Shown: positions 52,965-61,006 of the stretch, piece by piece
Numbering within the stretch: position 1 is the stretch's first letter
Layout: every line of letters begins with the position of its first letter
Assembly (NCBI GenBank): GCA_002083365.1
Contig: LVWS01000045.1
Span: 62,001-126,000, forward strand
Source of the DNA: Nitrospira sp. SG-bin1
Lineage (GTDB): Bacteria > Nitrospirota > Nitrospiria > Nitrospirales > Nitrospiraceae
DNA length: 64,000 nt
Reading direction: 5' to 3'
Notes under the pieces: model-generated
Databases searched by the model: none
Seen by the model: only the letters and a program-made list of their open reading frames with translations
What the model was told of the DNA's origin: nothing
Translations under genes and position numbers: made by a program

Positions 52965-53861
52965 ATGAACAAACTGATCAAGAAGGCCAACGTCCTCATC
53001 GAAGCCCTCCCGTACATTCGGACGTTTCGGGGTAAGACCGTGGTCGTCAAATACGGCGGCCATGCGATGACGGATTCGTCCCTCAAGGAACGGTTTGCGC
53101 AAAATATCGTGCTGCTGAAGTACGTCGGCATCAATCCCGTCATCATTCACGGCGGCGGTCCGCAAATCGACAAGATGCTCGACCGCCTCGGCATCGAAGC
53201 GAAATTCCGTCATGGCGTTCGGATTACCGACGAGGCCACGATGGAAATCGTGGAAATGGTCCTGGCGGGAAAAATCAACATGGAGATCACCGATTTGATC
53301 AACCGACACGGCGGCAGTGCGGTCGGGTTGAGCGGGAAGGATGGAGGCTTGATTCTCAGCAAGCCGTTGACGGCCAAGGCCTGGGCCGAAAGCCTCGATC
53401 GCGAGTTGGAGGGAGCGGACGGCGACGGTGATTTTGGGTTGGTGGGCGACATCGAAAAGGTCGATCCGGGTTTATTACGCAACTTGCAGGAAGATCACTA
53501 CATCCCCGTGATCGCGCCCATCGGAACGGATCGCGAAGGGAATACGTACAACATCAACGCCGATCTTGTGGCGGGGGCGGTCGCCGGTGCGTTACGTGCG
53601 GAAAAACTCGTCATGATGACCGATATCAAAGGCATTCGCGACGCCAACGGGCGCCATCTCTCCACCGTCTCCCGGAAAGACGTGCAGCGCATGATGAAGA
53701 AAGGGACCATCACGGAGGGGATGATCCCGAAAGTTCACGCCTGCCTGGACGCGTTGGCCGAGGGGGTCGGGAAAGCCCATATCATCGACGGGCGCATTCC
53801 CCACGCCGTACTGCTTGAAATTTTCACGCACAAGGGCATTGGGACTGAGATCGTAAATTAA
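52965..53861 (+). CDS. argB: Acetylglutamate kinase
   Basis: 298 residues. 'VVVKYGGHAMTD' (phosphate-binding Lys and Gly-rich loop), 'PVIIHGGGPQID', 'VGLSGKDGGLI' and 'NINADLVAGAVAGAL' are ArgB signatures. It phosphorylates N-acetylglutamate in arginine synthesis. An N-terminal helix ('NKLIKKANVLIEALPYIRTF') of the kind seen in arginine-inhibited hexameric enzymes suggests feedback regulation. It lies 30 bases after hslU. Confidence 0.96.
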   Translation: MNKLIKKANVLIEALPYIRTFRGKTVVVKYGGHAMTDSSLKERFAQNIVLLKYVGINPVIIHGGGPQIDKMLDRLGIEAKFRHGVRITDEATMEIVEMVLAGKINMEITDLINRHGGSAVGLSGKDGGLILSKPLTAKAWAESLDRELEGADGDGDFGLVGDIEKVDPGLLRNLQEDHYIPVIAPIGTDREGNTYNINADLVAGAVAGALRAEKLVMMTDIKGIRDANGRHLSTVSRKDVQRMMKKGTITEGMIPKVHACLDALAEGVGKAHIIDGRIPHAVLLEIFTHKGIGTEIVN

Positions 53862-53868
53862 TTCACCA

Positions 53869-54747
53869 TTGACGGACCACGTGCCGGTTGATCGAAATCT
53901 GCTCAACAAGGACCTCCATCGCCTCATCGGCGAGCGTCATCCTCTCTCTTCTCCGATTCGCCTGCAGGAAGCCGAAGCGTATCTACACCGACAGTTCTCA
54001 GAAGCCGGTCTGACCGTCACGAAGCCACCCTTTCAAGCCCTGGGCGGCACGTACCATAATGTGATCGGAACGGTGGTTCCCGACACGGAGCCATTCCAAT
54101 CCGCGCCGCCGCTGATCCTCGCCGCACACTTCGACACAGTGCAGGGGTCTCCCGGTGCCGACGACAACGCCAGCGCCCTCTCGGTGATGCTCCACGTTGC
54201 TCGCCAGGTCCGAGCCCTGAACGTCACCAGACCGATCCGTTTCATCGCCTTCAACTTGGAAGAAGAGAACTTGCTCGGCAGCGCCGCCTATACGGGGCTT
54301 TTGAGAAAGAATCGCGAAGCGATCCACGGCGCGATCGTGTTGGAATGTGTCGGTTATGCGAGCCACCAACCGAACTCGCAAAAAATTCCTCCCGGTGTGC
54401 CCATCGCCGTGCCCACGACTGGAAATTTTCTCGCCGTGGTCGGGAACGAGCGGTCACAGGCCCTGACCAGCTCCGTCGTTCAGGCTATGAAATCACACCT
54501 CCCGATCGTTCCCTTGATCGTGCCTGGCAACGGAGAAAGGCTCCCGGACACCAGGCGTAGCGATCACACCTCGTTCTGGGAGCAAAGGATCCCCGCCGTC
54601 ATGCTCACCGATACGGCGAACTTCCGCAATCCTCACTACCATCGTTCGACCGACACGCTCGACACCTTGAACCTCGACTTCATTGCGTCAGTGGCCGATG
54701 GTCTCATGGCGGCGATCATCGCATTGGCCGGTCGGCGTTCTGCGTAG
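53869..54747 (+). CDS. M28-family zinc aminopeptidase
   Basis: About 292 residues from a TTG start at 53869; a GTG at 53881 is an alternative. The two-zinc ligands of the family are visible: His/Asp in 'LAAHFDTVQG', Asp in 'PGADDNASAL', Glu pair in 'FNLEEENLLGS', Glu in 'VLECVGY' and His in 'PHYHRSTDTLDTL'. There is no signal peptide, so it is presumably cytoplasmic, unlike many M28 enzymes. It is seven bases after argB and may be co-transcribed. The substrate is unknown. Confidence 0.85.
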   Translation: MTDHVPVDRNLLNKDLHRLIGERHPLSSPIRLQEAEAYLHRQFSEAGLTVTKPPFQALGGTYHNVIGTVVPDTEPFQSAPPLILAAHFDTVQGSPGADDNASALSVMLHVARQVRALNVTRPIRFIAFNLEEENLLGSAAYTGLLRKNREAIHGAIVLECVGYASHQPNSQKIPPGVPIAVPTTGNFLAVVGNERSQALTSSVVQAMKSHLPIVPLIVPGNGERLPDTRRSDHTSFWEQRIPAVMLTDTANFRNPHYHRSTDTLDTLNLDFIASVADGLMAAIIALAGRRSA

Positions 54748-54754
54748 CTTTCAT

Positions 54755-54937
54755 TTGCCGAATTGGCTAGAATCCCGTGGCTCAGCGGTGTGGCGCCGTT
54801 ACCGACAGAAGCGCGAGCTGCGCCGGTTGCGTGGTTCGTCGAGTCCATTGCCCGAGGAAGTTCTTGACCGCCTCGACCGGCTTGAAGCGGAACAGGAGTG
54901 CCGCGAGAGACGGTATGTGGGGAAGCCGATTTCATGA
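54755..54937 (+). CDS. Possible small basic protein
   Basis: An open frame of about 60 residues (continuing back into the M28 gene) with coding-like, GC-rich third positions: 'WRRYRQKRELRRLRG' then 'LPEEVLDRLDRLEAEQECR'. It is very rich in Arg and Glu and probably helical. There is no ATG or good ribosome binding site in the intergenic part; TTG 54755 or GTG 54788 could start it. It may be a remnant of a longer gene. It stands 13 bases before the broken ORF6N gene. Confidence 0.3.
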   Translation: MPNWLESRGSAVWRRYRQKRELRRLRGSSSPLPEEVLDRLDRLEAEQECRERRYVGKPIS

Positions 54938-54950
54938 GGCAGTCGAACTG

Positions 54951-55514
54951 ATGCCTTCTCGAAAACCTGATCTTGCTCCTCATACCTTGGAGCCGCTGAT
55001 CCTAGTCATTCGAAACCAACGTGTCATCCTGGACGCGGACTTAGCCAAGTTGTACGGCGTGCAAACGAAGCGCTTCAACGAAGCATTCAAACGCAATCGG
55101 CATCGGTTCCCTGACGATTTCGCCTTTCAACTCACCGCCGTGGAGTTCACCAACTTGAGGTCGTAATGTGCGACCTCAAGTTCGCAAGCTATTGAATCTA
55201 CGACCAGTCCTCACGGCGGTCGTCGGTATCACCCTTGGGCCTTTACCGAACACGGCGCCGTGATGGCCGCTAACATTCTTCATAGCGAACAAGCGATTCA
55301 CATGAGTGTCTTTGTGGTCCGAGCCTTTGTTCAGTTGCGAGAACAGATCGCCGCCAACCGAACCATTCTCAAACGTCTCGCTGAGATTGATAAGACCTTG
55401 CTCGAGCAGGATACCGCCTTGGTGGACCTGTACGAGAAACTGCAACCGCTGCTGCAACCACCTCCCGACGCACCTAAGCGACGAATCGGTTTTCAGTCGA
55501 AGGGAAAAGCCTAG
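54951..55514 (+). pseudogene. ORF6N-domain protein gene interrupted by an in-frame stop
   Basis: The frame reads 'LILVIRNQRVILDADLAKLYGVQTKRFNEAFKRN' and 'FPDDFAFQLTAVEFTNLRS', then TAA at 55164-55166. It continues in the same frame through 'GGRRYHPWAFTEHGAVMAANIL' and 'FVVRAFVQLREQI' to a stop at 55512. ORF6N proteins normally have Gln after LRS, so one C-to-T change (CAA to TAA) explains the break. ORF6N is a DNA-binding domain common in phage and plasmid proteins and in stand-alone chromosomal genes. The stop lies in the loop of a palindrome. A functional second half from 55260 or stop readthrough cannot be excluded. Confidence 0.85.
55152..55182. repeat. Perfect 12-bp palindrome inside the ORF6N gene
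   Basis: AACTTGAGGTCG and CGACCTCAAGTT are separated by the seven bases TAATGTG. The loop contains the interrupting stop codon. If the codon were CAA followed by TTT, the palindrome would extend to 15 base pairs. Confidence 0.9.
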
Positions 55515-55523
55515 CAGGATTCA

Positions 55524-56249
55524 ATGAGGACGCGCCTCTCTGGTTCAACTCGGCAAGCTATCGCCTCTATATTTGATCGCCTTGATTACAAGCGCTTGGA
55601 ATCCGTCTATTGCTACGAAGGGGGCGATGAGTTCTGGCGTAAGAAGCGGGAACCCTGCCGACGGCTAGGAACCAAAGTGGCCGAAGTTCTCGTACAGAAG
55701 TTACCGCATGGCGGGCGAAGTCTGTATGTCGGAGCCGGCGTAACGGAGCTGCCGACATTAATCGCGGAAGTGATAGAACTCGAGCGCGAGGTCGCGCCCT
55801 ATAATCTTAGGCGGTCGGAGGTAGCGGTCCTCAATCGTGCCTGCCGATCGCTCCCCGTGAAGTTTAGAGCACAGGACGCCTCCCTCGCGTCAGGCCTCTT
55901 CGACCATCTCTGGATTGTGAGTGTCTTGAACGATCCTGAACGGTTCCCCCACCTATCGCCCTTGTCCTATGGCCGAGCGGATCCCGTGACGTTTGACCCT
56001 GGACGGTTTCAGAAGGAGCGGCGGATTGTTCAATCCATCGTGAACCGCTGCCTGCCAAAGCTGCGGCTGCCGGGCCTCGTGACGACATCGACTGAGGAAG
56101 CTATCTGGATTGCGGATTGGTGCCATCGGCATGGGGTTCCCTACCGCGTGGAACGGAAACAGTACCCTACGGCTCTGGTGGGTGATCCGATCTGTGTTGT
56201 TCGGATCGGACGGCGCAAGTTCAAAAGTCGAACACTCCGCACGTCATAA
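55524..56249 (+). CDS. Methyltransferase-like protein of unknown function
   Basis: 241 residues. 'GGRSLYVGAGVTELPTLIAEVIEL' resembles the SAM-binding motif I of Rossmann-fold methyltransferases, but later motifs are not clear. A core follows ('VKFRAQDASLASGLFDHLWIVSVLNDPERFPHL') and then a basic end. The family is not recognised. It begins nine bases after the ORF6N pseudogene, so both were probably one transcript. AGGA precedes the ATG. Confidence 0.6.
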   Translation: MRTRLSGSTRQAIASIFDRLDYKRLESVYCYEGGDEFWRKKREPCRRLGTKVAEVLVQKLPHGGRSLYVGAGVTELPTLIAEVIELEREVAPYNLRRSEVAVLNRACRSLPVKFRAQDASLASGLFDHLWIVSVLNDPERFPHLSPLSYGRADPVTFDPGRFQKERRIVQSIVNRCLPKLRLPGLVTTSTEEAIWIADWCHRHGVPYRVERKQYPTALVGDPICVVRIGRRKFKSRTLRTS

Positions 56250-56276
56250 CGTCTCACCTTTGCACCTTGCCGACTT

Positions 56277-56813
56277 TTACACTTTGAACCCCGCGTTCTT
56301 CCCCGAATCGGATAGATACTGGCGGGCGTATCTCACGTAGTTCTCTGCCGACTCTCTAACCCAGGCGAGCTCTTTCTCGGTAACCGGTCGCTTCACCCTA
56401 GCCGGTGATCCAAGGATCAAACTCTTCGGTGGAACGAGCGTGCCCTCGACGATCAAAGCTCCGGCTCCCACTACGGAATCTTCGCCGATCACTGCACCGT
56501 CCATGATGATCGCGCCCATGCCCACCAATACGCGATCATGGATCGTACAGCCGTGCAACACGACATTGTGACCAATTGTGACATCGTTACCGATGATGAG
56601 TGGATGGGTATCATGCGTCACATGGAGCATGCAGAGATCCTGGACGTTCGTTCTTTCTCCGATTCGGATGTAGTTCACATCGCCCCGGATGACAGCGTTG
56701 AACCAAGCGCTGCAGTAGTCACCCATGGCGACATCGCCGATCACAACGGCGGTCTCTTCGACAAAGCAGGATTCGGGGATCGTTGGTCTGATGCCCTGGA
56801 AGGTTCGAATCAT
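56277..56813 (-). CDS. Gamma-carbonic anhydrase-like hexapeptide-repeat protein
   Basis: 178 residues from the ATG at 56813 (a GTG at 56822 is possible). A left-handed beta helix of hexapeptide repeats is clear ('VIGDVAMGDYCSAWFNAVIRGD', 'GERTNVQDLCMLHV', 'IGHNVVLHGC', 'VLVGMGAIIMDGAVIG'). Three metal-binding histidines lie in 'LHVTHDTHP' and 'IGHNVVLHGC'. The YrdA/CaiE group has this architecture; carbonic anhydrase activity is uncertain for many members. It is convergent with the methyltransferase-like gene. Confidence 0.88.
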   Translation of the reverse strand: MIRTFQGIRPTIPESCFVEETAVVIGDVAMGDYCSAWFNAVIRGDVNYIRIGERTNVQDLCMLHVTHDTHPLIIGNDVTIGHNVVLHGCTIHDRVLVGMGAIIMDGAVIGEDSVVGAGALIVEGTLVPPKSLILGSPARVKRPVTEKELAWVRESAENYVRYARQYLSDSGKNAGFKV

Positions 56814-56903
56814 GAGGGGCACTCTATGGGAAGTGAGCGGTTGCCCGCAAGGGTCTGCACGGCCTGATTGACAGTCTTTTTGGCCCTCCCGTAGACTGCC
56901 TCC

Positions 56904-58385
56904 ATGTCACAACCGCTGATCACTCCACGAAGCACCAAACCGCCAGCCCAACGGGACAGGCACGGATCCCTGATCGAAGCCGGTTCTCGGAAAACCACGA
57001 TCGGGTTTGTGAACCTAGGCTGCTCCAAAAATCAGGTCGACTCGGAAATCATGCTTGGGACCCTCGTGTCCGATGGCTTTCAACTGACCAACGAACCCCA
57101 AAAGGCCGAGGTCGTCATTGTCAATACGTGCGGCTTCATTGAAGAAGCCAAAGAAGAATCGATCAACACGATTCTCGAACACGGCCGTCTAAAGAAAACC
57201 GGCACCTGCCGTGTCTTGATTGCGGCCGGCTGCTTGGCACAACGCTATCAAGGCGACTTGCTCAAGGAATTACCGGAATTGGATGGGGTGGTCGGCACCG
57301 GGGAGTTCGGCAAGATCGCGGAGATTTGCCGAGATTTGTTGGCTCCCAAGAAACGGCACCAACGCCTTTGGATCAGTCAACCCCCCTACCTCTACGATGA
57401 ATTGGCCCCCCGCCTAAGACTCGGCAACCGGCATAGCGCCTACGTGAAGATCGCCGAAGGCTGCAACCGTAACTGTGCCTTCTGCGCCATTCCGCTGATG
57501 CGCGGGAAACAGCGCAGCAGACCGGTAGAATCCATTGTCGCTGAGGCGCGCCGGCTCGCCGCCGAAGGGGTCAAAGAGATCAACCTCATCTCACAGGACA
57601 CGGTCAACTACGGAGTCGATCTCGGACTTCGCCATGGACTCGTGTCACTCCTCCGTGAATTGGTCACGGTAAAGGATGCGCGTTGGATCAGACCCTTCTA
57701 CTTATATCCGCAGCAAGTCACCGACGAGCTGTTGGACCTCTATGCGGGCGAAGAACGCATCGTCAAGTACATCGACATGCCGTTGCAACACATCAACGAT
57801 CGGATGCTCAAAGCCATGCACCGATTGGGTGACCGGGCGGCCATCGAGCGATTGGTCGAGCGGATCAGACATCGTATTCCCGGCGTCACCTTTCGCACCG
57901 CGTTCATCGTGGGGTTCCCCGGCGAAACCGACGCCGCGTTCGCCGAGCTGCGCGATTACGTCGAGCGGACGGAGTTCGATCGGGTCGCCGTCTTTCTCTA
58001 CTCGGACGAGGAAGGAACCTCGGCCGTCGACCTGGGCGACAAAGTCGAGCGGGAGGTGATGGATGAGCGCCGCAGCGCGATTCTATCGATCCAGGAATCG
58101 ATTGCGGTCGCCAAAGGAAGGGCCAACGTGGGCTCCATCCTCGATGTGCTCATCGATGGACGCTCCGCAGAAACGGACGGCGTCTTGGAGGGACGCCACG
58201 CAGGACTCGCTCCTGAAATCGACGGGGTGGTCTACATCGACGAAGGCAAGTCTGATCCCGCTCCACGGTACCTTGCGCACCACAATGTCCTCGCTCCAAC
58301 ATCGGGTGACTTCTGCAAGGTCGAGATCACTGATGCGGCCGGCTTCGATCTCATCGGACGCATCGTTACGAATCCCATTCACTGA
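56904..58385 (+). CDS. rimO: Ribosomal protein S12 methylthiotransferase
   Basis: 493 residues. An N-terminal UPF0004 domain starts at 'IGFVNLGCSKNQVDSE' and includes 'VNTCGFIEEAKEESI' (cluster cysteines). The radical SAM motif is 'CNRNCAFCAIP'. 'YPQQVTDELLDLYAGEERIVKYIDMPLQH' and a C-terminal TRAM domain follow. Motifs match RimO better than MiaB. It methylthiolates an aspartate of ribosomal protein S12. About 35 residues precede the domain, longer than in E. coli, so a later start is possible. It is divergent from the gamma-CA gene. Confidence 0.94.
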   Translation: MSQPLITPRSTKPPAQRDRHGSLIEAGSRKTTIGFVNLGCSKNQVDSEIMLGTLVSDGFQLTNEPQKAEVVIVNTCGFIEEAKEESINTILEHGRLKKTGTCRVLIAAGCLAQRYQGDLLKELPELDGVVGTGEFGKIAEICRDLLAPKKRHQRLWISQPPYLYDELAPRLRLGNRHSAYVKIAEGCNRNCAFCAIPLMRGKQRSRPVESIVAEARRLAAEGVKEINLISQDTVNYGVDLGLRHGLVSLLRELVTVKDARWIRPFYLYPQQVTDELLDLYAGEERIVKYIDMPLQHINDRMLKAMHRLGDRAAIERLVERIRHRIPGVTFRTAFIVGFPGETDAAFAELRDYVERTEFDRVAVFLYSDEEGTSAVDLGDKVEREVMDERRSAILSIQESIAVAKGRANVGSILDVLIDGRSAETDGVLEGRHAGLAPEIDGVVYIDEGKSDPAPRYLAHHNVLAPTSGDFCKVEITDAAGFDLIGRIVTNPIH

Positions 58386-58447
58386 GTGTGGTTTCTTGTT
58401 GTTCCTGTTACGCTCAAAGCGCCGTCCAACACTGGAGTAAAACCTCG

Positions 58448-59314
58448 ATGACCGCCCGGACAAAAGATTCGATCATTCTGCTGATCCATTGCAAGGACCG
58501 TAAAGGCATCGTCGCGCGAGTATCGGGATTTATTCACGACTTCGGCGGCAATATTCTCGACTCCGACCATCACACTGACGAGGAAACGAACGATTTCCTC
58601 ATGCGGATGGAATTCGCCACGGAGGGATTTCAGATTCCCTCGGACGACATTCCAGCCGCCTTTGCTCCGATCGCAAAAGTGTATGAGATGCATTACGAAG
58701 TATACCCATCCAGCCGACGAACCCGCGTCGGCCTACTGGTTTCGAAACAAGATCACTGCCTGGCCGATCTCCTCCAGCGGCACCGGCGAGACGAGCTGCA
58801 CATCGATATCCCGGTCATTATCTCGAATCACGACACCTGCGCCGGCTGGGCCGATCTCTTCAAGATTCCCTTTGCCGTCTATCCCGTGACGAAGGAGACC
58901 AAGCCTCAGCAGGAACAACAGGTTTTGGCCCTGCTGAAAGAGCATCGGGTAGAGCTCGTGGTGATGGCCCGCTACATGCAGGTTCTCACCGCGGATTTTT
59001 TATCTCAGGTCGGCAGCCCGGTCATCAACATCCACCATTCTTTTCTTCCGGCCTTTATCGGAGCCAATCCTTACCGGCAGGCCTACGATCGCGGCGTGAA
59101 GATCATCGGAGCCACGGCACACTACGCGACCAAAGATTTGGACGAAGGACCGATCATCGAACAAGACGTGATTCGTGTAGGACATCGGGATACGGTTGAA
59201 GATCTCGTGCGGAAAGGACGCGACTTGGAAGAGATCGTGCTCGCCCGGGCCGTGCGGCGGCACATCGAGCGGCGTATCTTAGTCTACGGAAGAAAGACCG
59301 TGGTGTTCGACTGA
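58448..59314 (+). CDS. purU: Formyltetrahydrofolate deformylase
   Basis: 288 residues from the ATG at 58448; a GTG at 58388 would give an unlikely Cys-rich leader. An N-terminal ACT domain ('LLIHCKDRKGIVARVSGFIHDFGGNI') is followed by the formyl-transferase fold, with Asn/His in 'VINIHHSFLPAF' and Asp in 'KDLDEGPIIEQDV'. It hydrolyses 10-formyl-THF to formate and THF, balancing one-carbon pools. It lies 62 bases after rimO. Confidence 0.95.
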   Translation: MTARTKDSIILLIHCKDRKGIVARVSGFIHDFGGNILDSDHHTDEETNDFLMRMEFATEGFQIPSDDIPAAFAPIAKVYEMHYEVYPSSRRTRVGLLVSKQDHCLADLLQRHRRDELHIDIPVIISNHDTCAGWADLFKIPFAVYPVTKETKPQQEQQVLALLKEHRVELVVMARYMQVLTADFLSQVGSPVINIHHSFLPAFIGANPYRQAYDRGVKIIGATAHYATKDLDEGPIIEQDVIRVGHRDTVEDLVRKGRDLEEIVLARAVRRHIERRILVYGRKTVVFD

Positions 59315-59341
59315 CCCCTTCGTACCTGTAGACGGAAAACC

Positions 59342-59380
59342 GATAGGGAGCGGGATGACACCGCTCCCCTTTTCTCGGTT
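59342..59380. terminator. Bidirectional terminator between purU and degP
   Basis: The stem GGGAGCGG/CCGCTCCC (59346-59368, loop GATGACA) is followed by CTTTTC on the plus strand. Outer arms AAACCGA/TCGGTTT with flanking A- and T-rich bases serve the minus strand too. It separates the convergent genes purU and degP. Confidence 0.85.
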
Positions 59381-59389
59381 TCTTCAAGA

Positions 59390-60874
59390 CTATACTTTTG
59401 CGGATAGGAACAGAGAATTTCCACGCCGATTGATGAGCATTAAGATATTGTCCCCCTTTTTCACCTCGGAGGACGCTCTCTCGAAATCCTTCACGGACGT
59501 GATCGGCTGCCGGTTCATTTCCCGGATGACATCGCCCGGCATAAGCCCGGCTTTCCCGGCTCCACTGTCCGGCTCGACTTTAGTCACCACGACACCCTGC
59601 TTCTCTTTCAGACCACGTTCTTTCGCGGTGTCGTGATCTATGTCTTCGGCCGCAAGACCGGATAAGGCATAGTCGGTGTCGGTCCGTTCCGCCTTGGCAA
59701 TCTTCGTTTCTTCCGGCTGCTCACCGACTCTCACGGTCAACTCACGTTCTCGTCCATCACGGATTACTTTCAGGATCACCCTCGTGCCGACTGACGTTCT
59801 GGTCACAAGACGCTGCAAGGCGACTCCATCTTCCACGGGAGTGCCGTGATACCCGATAATTACGTCGCCCTGCTTCAGGCCTGCCTGCTCCGCCGGACTT
59901 CCCTCTTTCACGTCACTGATCAACGCGCCTTTGGCGTCCTTCACGCTGAACGACCTTGCCAGGTCCTGGTTCAGGTCTTGAAGACCGATACCAAGATAAC
60001 CCCGGACCACCTTGCCGCTCTTGACGAGACTCTCATAGATCGGCTTGGCCATCGTCGTGGAGACCGCGAAGCCGACGCCTTGATACCCTCCGGTCTGCGA
60101 AAAGATGGCGGTGTTGATGCCCACGAGCTCGCCTTTGGTGTTCACCAATGCACCGCCTGAGTTACCGGGGTTGATGGCGGCGTCTGTTTGAATGAAATCC
60201 TCATATTGCGTGATTCCCATATGGCCCCGACCGACCGCGCTTACAATTCCCAGGGTCACTGTGGAATTCAACCCGAACGGATTGCCGACGGCCAACACAT
60301 ACTCCCCGACTTGCAGACGTGAAGCATCGCCCCACGGTACGGCAGGAAGATCCTGCGCGTTGACTTTCACCACTGCCAAATCGGTTTTGGGATCGGTGCC
60401 GACGATTTTTCCCTTGAATTCGCGCTTGTCCGGAAGCGTGACATTGACCTCACGCGCCTTGGCGATCACGTGATTATTGGTCAAGATATAGCCATCCGCA
60501 GAAATGACGACGCCCGACCCTTGCCCCCTCCGCGGCCCTCGAGGTTCAAAAGGGTCGGCTGGTCCCCGCCCGCGAGGACCGAACGGTTTACCGAAAAATT
60601 CTTCCATTCGGTCTCGCAGCTCGTCAGGGACAGCGAATCCCTCCGATACCTTGTCCGTCATGACAGTCGTGATGTTGACGACCGCCGGAGTGACCTGCTT
60701 GGCAACCTCCGTGAAGCCGCTTGCCGGCGGGCCTACGGCGACAGGCATAACCGTCGGTGACGGAACGTTCGATGCGTAGGATGCCGTGAGTAAGTGGCCG
60801 CCCCAAATCAGGACGCCGCTCAGAAGACCGATTCCTATCACGGAACCGATGGCGCGATACGGATGCGATGGCAT
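59390..60874 (-). CDS. degP: Periplasmic serine protease, DegP/HtrA (Do) family
   Basis: 494 residues from the ATG at 60874, which has a strong AGGAGG site; the frame is open to 60967. An N-terminal signal anchor ('IGSVIGIGLLSGVLIWGGHLL') is followed by the trypsin-like domain with His ('LTNNHVIAKA'), Asp ('KTDLAVVKV') and Ser ('INPGNSGGALVN'). Two PDZ domains follow ('GYLGIGLQDLNQDLA' and the C-terminal 'KVEPDSGAGKAGLMPGDVI'). It degrades or refolds damaged envelope proteins. The adjacent two-component genes may control it, but nothing in the sequence proves that. Confidence 0.95.
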   Translation of the reverse strand: MPSHPYRAIGSVIGIGLLSGVLIWGGHLLTASYASNVPSPTVMPVAVGPPASGFTEVAKQVTPAVVNITTVMTDKVSEGFAVPDELRDRMEEFFGKPFGPRGRGPADPFEPRGPRRGQGSGVVISADGYILTNNHVIAKAREVNVTLPDKREFKGKIVGTDPKTDLAVVKVNAQDLPAVPWGDASRLQVGEYVLAVGNPFGLNSTVTLGIVSAVGRGHMGITQYEDFIQTDAAINPGNSGGALVNTKGELVGINTAIFSQTGGYQGVGFAVSTTMAKPIYESLVKSGKVVRGYLGIGLQDLNQDLARSFSVKDAKGALISDVKEGSPAEQAGLKQGDVIIGYHGTPVEDGVALQRLVTRTSVGTRVILKVIRDGRERELTVRVGEQPEETKIAKAERTDTDYALSGLAAEDIDHDTAKERGLKEKQGVVVTKVEPDSGAGKAGLMPGDVIREMNRQPITSVKDFERASSEVKKGDNILMLINRRGNSLFLSAKV

Positions 60875-61006
60875 GACTTCCTCCTTGTGACGCCGTTGAT
60901 CGATGATCGACGGAAATCGAATTCTAGACGACAAAGAACGTTTCCCGGTCTCGACGGAAGCTAACAACCGGTGATGAGAAGCAGATTAACGGCGGATTAA
61001 ACTTTG

